Source: Eriocheir sinensis
Lineage: Eukaryota; Arthropoda; Malacostraca; Decapoda; Varunidae
NCBI RefSeq assembly: GCF_024679095.1
Contig: NW_026110563.1
Span: 496,001 to 560,000, forward strand
DNA length: 64,000 nucleotides
Direction of reading: 5' to 3'
Shown here: piece after piece, positions 51,701 through 64,000 of the stretch
Position numbering within the stretch: position 1 is the stretch's first letter
Layout of the letters: each line of letters starts with the position of its first letter
The notes under the pieces: generated by a model
What the model was told of the DNA's origin: nothing
Seen by the model: the letters and a program-made list of their open reading frames with translations, nothing else
The model's database searches: none
Position numbers and translations under genes: made by a program

Positions 51701-54700
51701 AATTTTGTTCATTTATTTTCATAAGAATTTACATAATTTTATGTGTATTTTGTATATATATTTTTCTACGTATTTACATTATTTTATGTGTATTTTTTAT
51801 ATATATTTTCATAAAAATTTACGTTATTTTATTGTGTGTATTCGTATATGTTTTGATACAAATTTACATTATTTTATGTTTATTTTGCATATCTATTTCA
51901 ATATAGATTTACCTTATTGTATGTGTATTTTGTATATTTATTTTAATACAAATTTAATTATTTTATGTGTACTTTGTATATATTTTCTTATACGTATTTA
52001 CTTCATTTAATGTGTATTTTGTATATATATTTTTATAGTAAACTACGTTATTTTATGTGTTGGTATATATATTTTGAAGGAAATTTACATTGTTTTATAT
52101 GTATTTAGCATATCTATTTCAATATAAATCTACCTTGTTGTATGTGCATTTTGTATATTTATTGTAATACAAATTTAAATATTTTATTATTTTGGTATAT
52201 ATATTTTAATAAAAGAGTTTTATATAAATTTAAAATATTTTATGTGTATTTTGTATATCTATTTTCATATAAATACACATTTTTTATTTATATTTTGTTT
52301 ATTTATTTTGACGCGAATTCACATTATTTAATGTGTATTGTGTATATATATTTTTATACGTATTTACGTCATTTCATGTGTATTTTGTATATGTATTTCT
52401 ATAGAAATATATGTTATTTTATGTGTATTCGTATATATATTTTGAAACAAATATACATTGTTTTATGTGCATTTTGCATATTTTTTCAATATAAATTTAC
52501 CTTATTGTACGTGCATTTTGTATATTTATTTTAATACAAATTTAATTATTCTATGTGTATTTTTGTATATGTTTTTTCATAAAAAAAATGCTTTATTTTA
52601 TGGGTATTTTGCATCTTTATTTTCATACAAATTTACCTTATTTTATTGATATTCTGTGTATTTATTTTGATACGATTTTACATTATTCTATGTATATTTT
52701 GTATATATATTTTATACATATGAACGTTATTTTATGTGAATTTGTTTTCATTTCATACAAATTTACATTATTTTATGTGTATTTTGTACATGTATTTAAA
52801 TACAAATTTAACTAATTATATGTGTATTATGTATATCTATTTTCATACAAATTGAAATTAATTTTGTGTATTTTAGTATATATTTGTATTCAAATTTTCG
52901 TAATTTTATGTGAATTTTGTATATTTATTTTCCTACAAATATACGTTCTTTTATCGGAATTTTGTTTATTTATTTTGATACGAATTTTCATTATTTTAGG
53001 TGTATTTGATATATATTTTTATACTTATTTACATAATTTTATATGTATTTTGAATATATATTTTCATAGAAATTTACTCTATTTTATGTGTATTCGTATA
53101 TATATTTTGATACAAATTTACATTATTTATGTGTATTTCGCATATCTATTTCAATATAAATTCTCTTTATTGTATGTGCCTTTTGTATATTTATTTTGAT
53201 GCAAATTTAATTATTTTATATGTATTTTTGTATATATATTTTTAAACAAATATGCGTTATTATATGGGTATTTTGCATCTTTATTTTCATACAAATATGC
53301 ATTATTTTATTGATTGTCTGTTTATTTATTTTGATACGATTTTACGTTATTCTGTGTATTTAGTATATATATTTTTAGACATATTTACATTATTTAATGT
53401 ATATTTTGTACATATATTTTATGGAAATTTACGTTATCTTATGTGTATTTGTTTATATATTTTCATACAAATTTACTTTATTTGATGTGTATTTTGCATA
53501 TGTATTTCAATAAAAATTTGCCTAATTTCATTTGTATTTTGCATATCTATTTTCAAACAAATTTAAATTATTTTTGTGTATTTTTGTATTATTGTTATAC
53601 AAATTTTTTTTTTTATTTGTATTTTGTATATATATTTTCCTAGACATATACATTCTTTTAGAGGAAATTTTGTTTATTTATTTTGATACGAATTTACATT
53701 ATTTTATGTGTATTTTGTATATATATTTTTCTATGTATTTACATTATTTTATGTGTATTTTGTATATATATTTTCATAAAAATTTACGTAATTTTATTGT
53801 GTGTATTCGTATATATTTTGATAAAAATTTTCATTATTTTATGTGTTTTTTGCATATCTATTTCAATAAAAATCTACCTTATTGTATGTGTTTTTGTATA
53901 TTTATTTTAATACAAATTTAATTATTTTATGTGTATTTTTGTATATATATTTTTTTAAATATGAGAATTTGTTTGTATATATTTTTTTATACATATTTAC
54001 ATTATTTAATGTGTATTTTCTATATATATTTCATACAAATTTTCGTTATTTTAAGTGTATTTGTTTATATATTTTTATTCAAATTTATATTATTTTATGT
54101 GTATTTTGTATATGTATTTCAATAGAAATTTACCTAATTTCATGTGTATTTTGTATATATATTTTATACAAATTTAAATCATTTTTTTGTGTATTTTTGT
54201 ATAGAGTTTTATACAAATTTACAATATTTTATGTGTATTTTGTATATCTATTTTCATACAAATACACATTCTTTTATTGATATTTTGTTTATTTATTTTG
54301 ATGCGAATTTACATTATTTAATGTGGATTGTGTATATATATTTTTATACGTATTTACGTCATTTCATGTGTATTTTGTATATATATTTCTATAGAAATAT
54401 ACGTTATTTTATGTGTATTCCTATATATATTTTGAAACAAATATACATTGTTTTATGTGCATTTTGCATATTTTTTCAATACAAATTTACCTTATTGTAC
54501 GTGCATTTTGTATATTAATTTTAATACAAATTTAGCTATTCTATGTGTATTTTTGTATATGTATTTTTATAAAAATATGCTTTATTTTATGGGTATTTTG
54601 CATCTTTATTTACATACAAAATTACATTATTTTATTGATATTCCGTGTATTTATTTTGATACGATTTTACATTATTCTATGTATATTTTGTATATCTATT

Positions 54701-55072
54701 TTATACCAATGTACGTTATTTTATGTGAATTTGTTTTCCTTTCATACAAATTTACATTATATTATGTGAATTTTGTACATGTATTTAAATACAAATTTAA
54801 CTAATTATATGTGTATTTTGTATATCTATTTTCATACAAATTGAAATTAATTTTGTGTATTTTTGTATATATTTTTAATCAAATTTTCGTAATTTTATGT
54901 GTATTTTGTATATTTATTTTCCTACAAATATACGTTCTTTTATCGGAATTTTATTTATTTATTTTGATACGAATTTTCATTTTTTTTAGGTGTATTTGAT
55001 ATATATTTTTATACTTATTTACATAATTTTATATGTATTTTGAATATATATTTTCATAGAAATTTACTCTAT
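51701..55072 (+). repeat. Satellite segment, T-rich strand on +
   Basis: The 'gtattcgtat'/'gtattccta' type monomer recurs near 52,427, 53,093, 53,806 and 54,418 (spacing 612-713 bp), suggesting shorter higher-order units of about 14-16 monomers. Ends at junction F near 55,065. Confidence 0.9.
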
Positions 55073-55079
55073 ATGTATA

Positions 55080-57036
55080 GAAAATACACATGAAATAATC
55101 TAAATTCGTATCGAAATAAATGAACAAAATACCGATAAAATAATGTTATTTTGAATGAAAATATTTATAGAAAATACACATAAAATAACGTAAATACAAA
55201 TAAATATATACACATAAAATGATTTCAATTTGAATGAAAATAGATATAAAAATAAACTTAAAATAAGGCAAATTTATAATGAAATATATATACAAAATAC
55301 ACATAAAATAATGTAGATTTGTTTCAAAATATATATACGAATACACATAAAATAACGTAGATTTCTATAGAAATATATATACAAAATACACATTAAATAA
55401 TGTAAATTCGTGTCAAAATAAATAATTAAAAAATCAATAAAAAAATGTGTATTTGTATGAAAATATATATACAAAATACATAAAATAACGTAAATCTGTA
55501 TAAAACTATATATAAAAATACCAAAAAAATAAGTTAAATTTGTATGAATATAAATATACAAAATACACATAAAATTAGTTAAATTTGTAAAGAAATACAT
55601 AAACAAAATACACATAAAATAATGTAAATTTGAATGAAAATATATAAACAAATACACTTAAAATAACATAAATTTGTATAAAATATATATAAAAAATACT
55701 CATTAAATAATGTAAATATGTATAAAAAATATATATACAAAGCACAAATAGAATAATGTAAAATCGTATTAAAATAAATACACAGAATGTAAATAAAATA
55801 ATGTAAATTTGTATGAAAATAAAGATGCAAAATACCCATAAAATAACGATTTTTTTATAAATATACAAAATACACATGAAAGGATGTAAATACGTATAAA
55901 AATATATATACAAAATACACATTAAATAATGTAAATTCGCGTCAAAATAAATAAACAGAATGTCAATAAAAGAATGTGTATTTGTATGAAAATAAATATA
56001 CAAAATACACTTAAGATAACATATATTTGTATAAAACTATATACAAAAATACACAAAAATAATTTAAATTTGTATGAAAATAAATATACAAAATACACAT
56101 AAAATTAGGTAAATTTGTATTGAAATACATATACAAAATACACATAAAATACTGTAAATTTGAATGAAAATACATAAACAAATACACTTAAAATAACGTA
56201 AATTTGTATTAAAAAATATATACAAAACACAAATAGAATAATGTAAAATCGTATCAAAATAAATACACAGAATATTAATAAAATAATGTAAATTTGTATG
56301 AAAATAAAGATGCAAAATTCCCATCAAATAGCGCATTTCTTATAAAAATATATATACCAAAATACACATAAAATATTTAAATTTGTATTGAAATAAATAT
56401 ACAAAATGCACATACAATAAGGTAAACTTGTATTGAAAGAGATATGCAAAAATACATATAAAACAATGTAAATTTGTTTCAAAATATATATACGAATACA
56501 CATAAAATAACGTAGATTTCTATAAAAATATATATACAATATACACATAAAATTAAGTAAATACGTATACAAATAGATATACAAAATACACATAGAATAA
56601 TGTAAAATTGTTTAAAAAAAAAAAACAGAATATAAATAAAATAATGTAAATTTGTATGAAAATAAAATTGCAAAATACCCATAAAATAAAGCATATTTTT
56701 ATAAAAATACATATACAAAAATACACATAGCATAATTAAATTTGTATTAAAATTAATATACAAAATGCATATACAATAAGGTAAATTTGTATTGAAAAAA
56801 TATGCAAAATACACATAAAACAGTGTAAATTTATTTCAAAATCTATATACGAATACTCATAAATCAACGTAGATTTCTATACAAATATATATACAAAATA
56901 CACATCAAATGATGTAAACACGTATAAAAATATATATATAAAATACACATTAATAATGTAAATTCGCGTCAGAATAAATAAACAAAATATCAATCAAAGA
57001 ATGTGTATTTGTGTGAAAATAGGTATACAATATACA
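55080..57036 (-). repeat. Satellite segment, T-rich strand on -
   Basis: Complement of the 11,750-12,700 type for the first 900 bases. Contains a short A-run with 'aaaaaaacagaatataaat' near 56,617. Confidence 0.9.
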
Positions 57037-57326
57037 CGTTATTTTATGTGTATTCGTATATATATTTTGAAACAAATTTACACTGTTTTATTTGAATTTT
57101 GCGTTTTTTTTTTTCAATACAAATTTACCTTTTTGTATGTGTGCATTTTGTATATTAATTTTAATACAAATTTAATTATTCTATGTGTATTTTTGTATAT
57201 GTATTTTTTAAAAAAAATATGCTTTTTCTTATGGGTATTTTGCATCTTTATTTTCATACAAATTTAAATTATTTTATTGATATTCTGTGTACTTATTTTG
57301 ATACGATTTTACATTATTCTATGTAT
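57037..57326 (+). repeat. Satellite segment, T-rich strand on +
   Basis: Matches 32,190-32,466 and ends at junction D. A short inverted piece of about 70 bp (57,327-57,394) follows. Confidence 0.85.
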
Positions 57327-57395
57327 AACAAAAATAAATATATACAAAAATACACAAAAATAATTTAAATTTGTTTGAAAATAGATATGCAAAAT

Positions 57396-58018
57396 ATGTG
57401 TATTTTGTATATATATTTCAATTTAAATTTAGCTTATTTTGTGTGTATTTTGTATATATTTTCATTCAAATTTAATTACTTCTGTGTATTTTTGTATATA
57501 GTTTTATATAAATTTACGTTATTTTATGTGTATTTTGTATATTTATATTTATACAAATACACATTCTTTTATTGGTATTTTGTTTATTTATTTTGATACG
57601 AATTTACATTATTTTATGTGTATTTTGTATACATTTTTTATACGTATTTGCTTCATTTTGTGTATTTTGTATATATATTTTTATAGAAATCTACGTTATT
57701 TTATGTGTATTCGTATATATATTTTGAAACAAATTTACATTGTTTTATATGTATTTTGCATATCTATTTCAATACAAATTTACCTTATTGTATGTGTTTT
57801 TTGTATATTTATTTTAATACTAATTTAATTTTTTGATGTGTATTCTGGTATATATATTTTTATAAATTAAAAAAAATGCGTTATTTTATGGGTATTTTGC
57901 TTCTTTATTTTCATACAAATTTACATTATTTTATTAATATTCTGTGTATTTATTTTGATACGATTTTACATTATTCTATTTGTGTTTTGTACATATTTTT
58001 TAATACAAATTTACGTTT
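57396..58018 (+). repeat. Satellite segment, T-rich strand on +
   Basis: Near-copy of about 23,070-23,696, including the terminal 'tttacgttttttt' break. Confidence 0.9.
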
Positions 58019-58021
58019 TTT

Positions 58022-58656
58022 TTTTAATTATTGATACCAAAATACACATAAAATATTTCAATTTGTTTTAAAATAAATATACGAAATGCACATACAATAA
58101 GGTAAATTTATATTGAAATAGATATGCAAAATACATATAAAATAATGTAAATTTATTTCAAAATATATATACGAATACACATAAAATGACGTAGATTTCT
58201 ATAAAAATACATAAACAAAATACATATAAAATTAAGTAAATACGTATAAAAAAATGTATACAAAATTCACATAAAATAATGTAAATTCGTATAAATGTAA
58301 ATAAACAATATACCAATAAAAGAATGTGTATTTGTATAGATATAAATATACAAAATGCACATAAAATAACGTAAATTTATATAAAACTATATACATAAAA
58401 TAACGCAAATTTCTATAAAAAAATATGTACAAAAATGAGCATAAAATAAATTTGCATAAAAATATATATACAAAACACACATTAGATAATGTAAATGAGT
58501 ATAAAAATATGTATAGAAAATACCTATGAAATAATCAAAATTCGTATCGAATTAAATTAAGAAAATACCAATAAATTAATGTAATTTTGGATGAAAATAT
58601 ATATACAAAATACACATAAAATAACCTAAATACAAATACAAATATACACATAAAAT
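58022..58656 (-). repeat. Satellite segment, T-rich strand on -
   Basis: Near-copy of 23,700-24,330 with the same two boundaries. Confidence 0.9.
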
Positions 58657-58658
58657 AT

Positions 58659-59431
58659 TGTATTTTGTATATACATCTCAATTCAAATTTAGCTTATTTT
58701 ATCTGTATTTTGTATATCTATTTTCATACGAATTTAATTACTTCTGTGTATTTTTGTATAGTTTTATACAAATTTACGTTATTTTATGTGTATTTTGTAT
58801 ATTTATATTTATACAAATACACATTCTTTTATTGGTATTTTGTTTATTTATTTTGATACGAATTTACATTATTTTATGTGTATTTTGTATACATTTTCTT
58901 ATACGTATTTACTTCATTTTATGTGTATATTAATATATATTTTTATACAAATCTACGTTATTTTATGAGTATTCGTATATATATTTTGAAACAAATTTAC
59001 ATTGTTTTATATGTATTTTGCATATCTATTTCAATACAGATTTACCTTATTGTATGTGTATTTTGTATATTTATTTTAATACAAATTAATTTTTTCATGT
59101 GTATTTTGGTATATATATTTTTATAAAAAATGCGTTATTTAATGGGTATTTTGCATCTTTGTTTTCATACAAATTTACATTGTTTTATTAATATTCTGTG
59201 TATTTATTTTGATACGATTTTACATTATTATATTTGTGTTTTGTATATATTTTTTTATACATATTTAAATTATTTAATGTGTATTTGTATATTTTAAAAC
59301 AAATTTACGTTATTTTATGCGCATCTGTTAAAATATTTTGATACAAATTTACATTATTTTATGTATTTTGTATATATATTTCAATACAAATTTAGTTTAT
59401 TTTATGTATATTTTGTATATCTATTTTCATT
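58659..59431 (+). repeat. Satellite segment, T-rich strand on +
   Basis: Composite: the first half continues the match to 24,331-24,862, and from about 58,780 it also matches 28,888-29,540. Ends at junction E. Confidence 0.9.
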
Positions 59432-60765
59432 CGTATCAAAATAAATAAACAAAATAGCAATAAAATAATGTAAATTTGTATGAAAAACAAATACAAATAC
59501 ACATAAATTAACGCAAATTTCTAAAAAAATATATGTACAAAAATGCACATAAAATAAAGTAAATTTGCATAAAAATATATATACAAAACACACATTAAAT
59601 AAAGTAAATACGTACAAAAAATAACCTAAATTTGTATAAAACTATATACAAAAATACACAAAAATATTTAAAATTTGTATGAAAAGAAATATACAAAGTA
59701 CACATAAAATTAGGTAAATTTGTATTGATATACATATACAAAATACACATAGAATAATGTAAATTTGAATGAAAATATATAAACAAATACACTCAAAATA
59801 ACGTAAATTTGTATAAAATATATGCAAGATACACATTAAATAATGTAAATGTGTATAAAAAAATATATACAAAAAAGAAATAGAATAATGTAAAATCCTA
59901 TCAATATAAATACACAGAATATCAATAAAATAATGTAATTTTGTATGAAAAGAAAGATGCAAAATTCCCATAAAATAGCGCATTTTTAAAAAAAAAAAAT
60001 ATACCAAAATACACATAAAATATTTAAATTTGTATTGAAATAAATATACAAAATGCATATACAGTAAGGTAAATATGTATTGAAAGAGATATTCAAAAAT
60101 ACATATAAAACAAAGTAAATTTGTTTCAAAATATATATACGAATACACATAAAATAACGTAGATTTCTATAGAAATATATATACAAAATACACATGAAAT
60201 TATGTAAATACGTATAAAAATATATATACAAAATACATATCTAGGTAAATTCGTGTCAAAATAAATAAACAAAATATCATGAAAAAAATGTGTATTTGTA
60301 TGAAAATAAATAATAGATAATAAATTTGTATGAAATATATATGCAAGATACAAATTAAATAATGTAAATGTGTATAAAAAAAATATATATACAAAAAACA
60401 AATAGAATAATGTGAAATCGTATCAAAATAAATACACCGAATATTAATAAAATAATGTAAATTTGTATGAAAATAAAGATGCAAAATTTCCATCAAATAG
60501 CGCATTTCTTATAAAAATATATATACCAAAATACACATAAAATATTTAAATTTGTATTGAAGTAAATATACAAAATGCACATACAATAAGGTAAACTTGC
60601 ATTGAAAGAGATATGCAAAAATACATATAAAACAATGTAAATTTGTTTCAAAATATATATACGAATACACATAAAATAACGTAGATTTCTATAAAAATAT
60701 ATATACAAAATACACATGAATTAAGTAAATACGTATAAAAATAGATCTACAAAATACAAATTGGC
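59432..60765 (-). repeat. Satellite segment, T-rich strand on -
   Basis: Near-copy of 29,541-30,980 without the AT expansion. Confidence 0.9.
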
Positions 60766-61981
60766 CTAACTTTATGTGTATTTTGCATATCTATTTTCAA
60801 ACAAACTTAAATTATTTTTGTGTATTTTTGTATATATTTTTATACAAATTTTATTTATTTTATTTGTTTTTTGTATATATATTTTCCTACAAATATACAT
60901 TCTTTTATTGGAATTTCGTGTATTTAATTTTTTACGAATTTACATTATTTTATTTGTATTTTGTATATATATTTTTCTACGTATTTAAATTATTTTGTGT
61001 ATTTTATATATACATTTTCATAAAAATTTACGTTATTTTATTGTGTGTATTCGTATATATTTTGAAACAAATTTTATACAAATTTATGTTATTTTATGTG
61101 TATTTGTATATATATTTTCATACAAATTTATATTATTTCATGTGTATTCTTACATATATTTTATTACAAATTTACCTTATTTTATGTTTATTTTGTATAT
61201 TTATTTCATTCAATTTTAAATTATTTAATGTGTATTTTTGTATTTGTATTTGTATCGTAAATTTGTATAAAACTATATACAAAAATACACAGAACAAATA
61301 CACATTCTTTTATTGGTATTTTGTTTATTTATTTTGTTTCGAATTTATATTATTTTATGTGTATTTTGTTTACATTTTTTTATACGTATTTACCTAATTT
61401 TATGTGTATTTTGTATATATATTTTTATAGAAATCTACGTTATTTTATGTGTATTCGTATATATATTTTGAAACAAATTTACAATTTTTTATATGTATTT
61501 TTGCATATCTCTTTCAACAGAAGTTTACCTTATTGTATGTGCATTTTGTATATTTATTTCATTACAAATTTAAATATTTTATGTGTATTTTGGTATGTAT
61601 ATTTTTATTAGAAATGCGCTATTTGATGGGAATTTTGCATCTTTATTTTCATACAAATTTACATTATTTTATTAATATTCGGTGTATTTATTTTGATACG
61701 ATTTTACATTATTCTATTTGTTTTTTGTATATATTTTTTTTATACATATTTACATTATTTAATGTGTATCTTGCATATATATTACATACAAATTTATTAT
61801 CTATTATTTATTTTCATACAAATACACATTCTTTTCATGATATTTTGTTTATTTATTTTGTCACGAATTTACATTACTTAATATGTATTTTATATATATA
61901 TTTTTATACGTATTTACATAATTTCATGTGTATTTTGTATATATATTTCTATAGAAATCTACGTTATTTTATGTGTATTCG
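60766..61981 (+). repeat. Satellite segment, T-rich strand on + with one-monomer inversion
   Basis: Near-copy of 30,988-32,203, including the sliver in reverse orientation at 61,257-61,294. It stops abruptly at 'atgtgtattcg', where the GC-rich insert begins. Confidence 0.9.
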
Positions 61982-61990
61982 GGGAGGCGG

Positions 61991-62003
61991 TGGCTGAATC
62001 GAC
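61991..62003 (+). promoter_or_regulatory. Pol III A box of the SINE
   Basis: 'tggctgaatcgac' resembles the A box of class II tRNAs (tRNA-Leu/Ser 'tggccgagtgg'). It lies about 10 bases inside the element, as expected for an internal promoter. Confidence 0.7.
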
Positions 62004-62033
62004 AGAGTAACACCACCGCGTTCAGGAGGACGC

Positions 62034-62044
62034 GAGTTCAATCC
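62034..62044 (+). promoter_or_regulatory. Pol III B box of the SINE
   Basis: 'gagttcaatcc' matches the B-box pattern ggttcraatcc with few changes. The flanking 'gcgag' and 'cccgc' pair as a T-stem with one mismatch. It starts 43 bases after box A. Confidence 0.8.
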
Positions 62045-62068
62045 CCGCCCGGTGCCACCAAGCTGGGA

Positions 62069-62073
62069 TTTTT
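62069..62073 (+). terminator. T5 run directly after the tRNA-like head
   Basis: 'gggatttttcagc' contains five T residues 25 bases after box B. A run of four or more T is the usual Pol III stop signal, so most transcripts could end here unless read-through occurs. Confidence 0.45.
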
Positions 62074-62232
62074 CAGCCGCCGCCGAGTGGCTTAAAACTA
62101 CCCACATGCTGTCCAGAAGACCACCTATCAACCCGGACTCTAGATTCTAGGATTAAAGATGAGCTCCGGGAGGGCAGCATGAGCCAATGCAAGATGGCGC
62201 CACTATAAACACTCGCCTGCGCCAGAACGGGC

Positions 62233-62300
62233 TGGGCCGACCATCAGGACCCACCGGGAAGAAGCCTTGGGCCGATCATCAGGCCCCACCGGGAAAAAGC
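62233..62300 (+). repeat. 33-base tandem duplication inside the SINE body
   Basis: Copies at 62,233-62,265 and 62,268-62,300 both start 'tgggccga' and end 'aagc'. They differ at three positions by eye. The shared core is 'ccaccgggaa'. Confidence 0.9.
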
Positions 62301-62327
62301 TTACCGGCGCTATAGGCTGTGACTTAA

Positions 62328-62330
<3 letters not shown>

Positions 62331-62379
<49 letters not shown>
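62331..62379. repeat. (AT)n tail adjoining the SINE
   Basis: About 49 bp of alternating AT directly after 'gacttaaaaa'. It is either the element's own AT-rich tail or an expansion at the insertion site. It is followed by 'gacagaaacacatatata' before the next run. Confidence 0.9.
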
Positions 62380-62383
<4 letters not shown>

Positions 62384-62408
62384 TATAGACAGAAACACAT
62401 ATATAAAG

Positions 62409-63322
<914 letters not shown>

Positions 63323-63762
63323 TTTAAATTTACCTTATTGTATTTGCATTTTGTATATTTATTTTAATACAAATTCAAATATTTTATGTGTATTTTGTTA
63401 TATATAATTTTATAAAAAATGCGTTATTTTATAGGTATTTTGCATCTTAGTTTTCATGCAAATGTACATTATTTTATTAATATTCTGTGTATTTATTTTG
63501 ATACGATTTTATATTATACTATTTGTGTTTGGTATATATTTTTTTATACATATTTTCATTATTTAATGTGTATTTTTTATATATATTTTATACAAATTAA
63601 CGTTATTTTAAGTGTATTTGTTTATATAATTTCATTCAAATTTACATTATTTTAAGTGTATTTTGTATATGTATTTAAATACAAACTTACCTAGTTTTAC
63701 GTGTATTTTGTATATTTATTTTCATACAAATTTAAATTATTTATGTGTTTTTTTGTATAAAC
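63323..63762 (+). repeat. Satellite segment, T-rich strand on +
   Basis: Starts at 'aaatttaaatttacc', follows the 48,090-48,480 type and ends at a reverse-complement form of junction F ('acatatagagtaaac'). Confidence 0.85.
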
Positions 63763-64000
63763 ATATAGAGTAAACTTCTATGATAATATATATTCAAAAT
63801 ACATATAAAATTATGTAAATAAGTATAAAAATATATATATCAAATACACCTAAAAAAAATAAAATTCGTATCAAAATAAATAAACAAAATTCCGAGAAAA
63901 GAACGTATATTTGTAGGAAAATAAATATACAAAATACACATTAAATTACGAAAATTTGAATAAAAATATATACAAAAAAACAAAAAAATAAATTTCAATT
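63763..64000 (-). repeat. Satellite segment, T-rich strand on -
   Basis: Resembles 12,750-12,990. Near 63,946 it enters the 'attacgaaaatttg' monomer that forms the loop of junction A, here without the fold-back. The array continues past the window. Confidence 0.85.

Larger units (their letters stand above)
61982..62330 (+). mobile_element. tRNA-derived SINE (tRNA-Leu-like head)
   Basis: A roughly 350-bp GC-rich block unlike anything else in the window. The first 75 bases form a tRNA-like head with box A (61,991-62,003), an anticodon-arm stretch 'gcgttcagg' (62,018-62,026) typical of tRNA-Leu(CAG), box B (62,034-62,044) and a terminal 'gccacca' (62,054-62,060). A unique body follows with a 33-base internal duplication, and the element ends in 'cttaaaaa' leading into (AT)n. 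This architecture is that of a Pol III-transcribed SINE mobilised by a LINE partner. No clear target-site duplication is visible because the flanks are satellite and low-complexity DNA. From memory the body resembles sequence frequent in decapod crustacean genomes; this is unverified. An open frame on the - strand (62,203-62,412) is a shadow of this element. Confidence 0.8.

Noticed and set aside
61982..62060. Functional tRNA-Leu gene
   Set aside because: The class II variable arm is missing, the anticodon stem is only loosely paired and the acceptor stem does not pair convincingly with the 5' end. It continues into a SINE body, so it is a tRNA-derived head.

Overview
This window is essentially one very AT-rich satellite field with no convincing protein-coding gene. 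Its building block is a degenerate monomer of about 45 bp. On its T-rich strand the monomer has the core 'tatgtgtattttgtatat', a variable 'atttt' stretch and the end 'atacaaatttac'. The consensus I derive by eye has 26 T, 13 A, 4 G and 2 C, so about 87% A+T with a 2:1 T:A strand bias. Monomers occur in recognisable variants (for example 'gtattcgtat...gaaacaaa', 'atgggtattttgcatc', 'gatacgattttac', 'tatacgtattta'). The variants follow each other in preferred orders, giving higher-order repeats of several hundred bp up to 3.4 kb.

The main organising feature is orientation. The T-rich strand flips between + and - more than 40 times, in segments from about 40 bp to 9 kb. Many flip points recur: the same junction sequence appears three to five times tens of kb apart, sometimes reverse-complemented. 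Inversions therefore came first, and blocks carrying them were later copied or inverted again. I trace direct block copies (371-1,705 with 49,302-50,650; 2,665-5,335 with 38,086-40,850; 28,888-32,203 with 58,780-61,981), an inverted pair with arms of about 3.4 kb (18,640-22,012 and 32,272-35,770), a 3.43-kb spaced repeat (40,860 and 44,293), a 1.15-1.17-kb tandem (46.4-49.3 kb) and a 521-bp recent tandem duplication (18.1-19.1 kb).

The only clearly unrelated sequence is a GC-rich insert at 61,982-62,330. It looks like a tRNA-derived SINE: box A and box B are present, and the head resembles tRNA-Leu(CAG). It is followed by long (AT)n runs and a T-rich low-complexity tract. Its presence indicates a nuclear animal genome. 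From memory the SINE body resembles sequence common in decapod crustacean genomes, but I could not check this and treat it as a weak lead. Six other (AT)n blocks appear to have expanded from the 'tatatatat' core of single monomers.

Most stop-free reading frames (up to about 290 codons) are by-products of the satellite. Forty-five bp is 15 codons, and the consensus has no stop in any of the three frames of the T-rich strand. I therefore annotate no CDS. The repeat mosaic with its conserved fold-back junctions is the most unusual thing here. I see no operon, defence system, CRISPR array, rRNA or functional tRNA gene.
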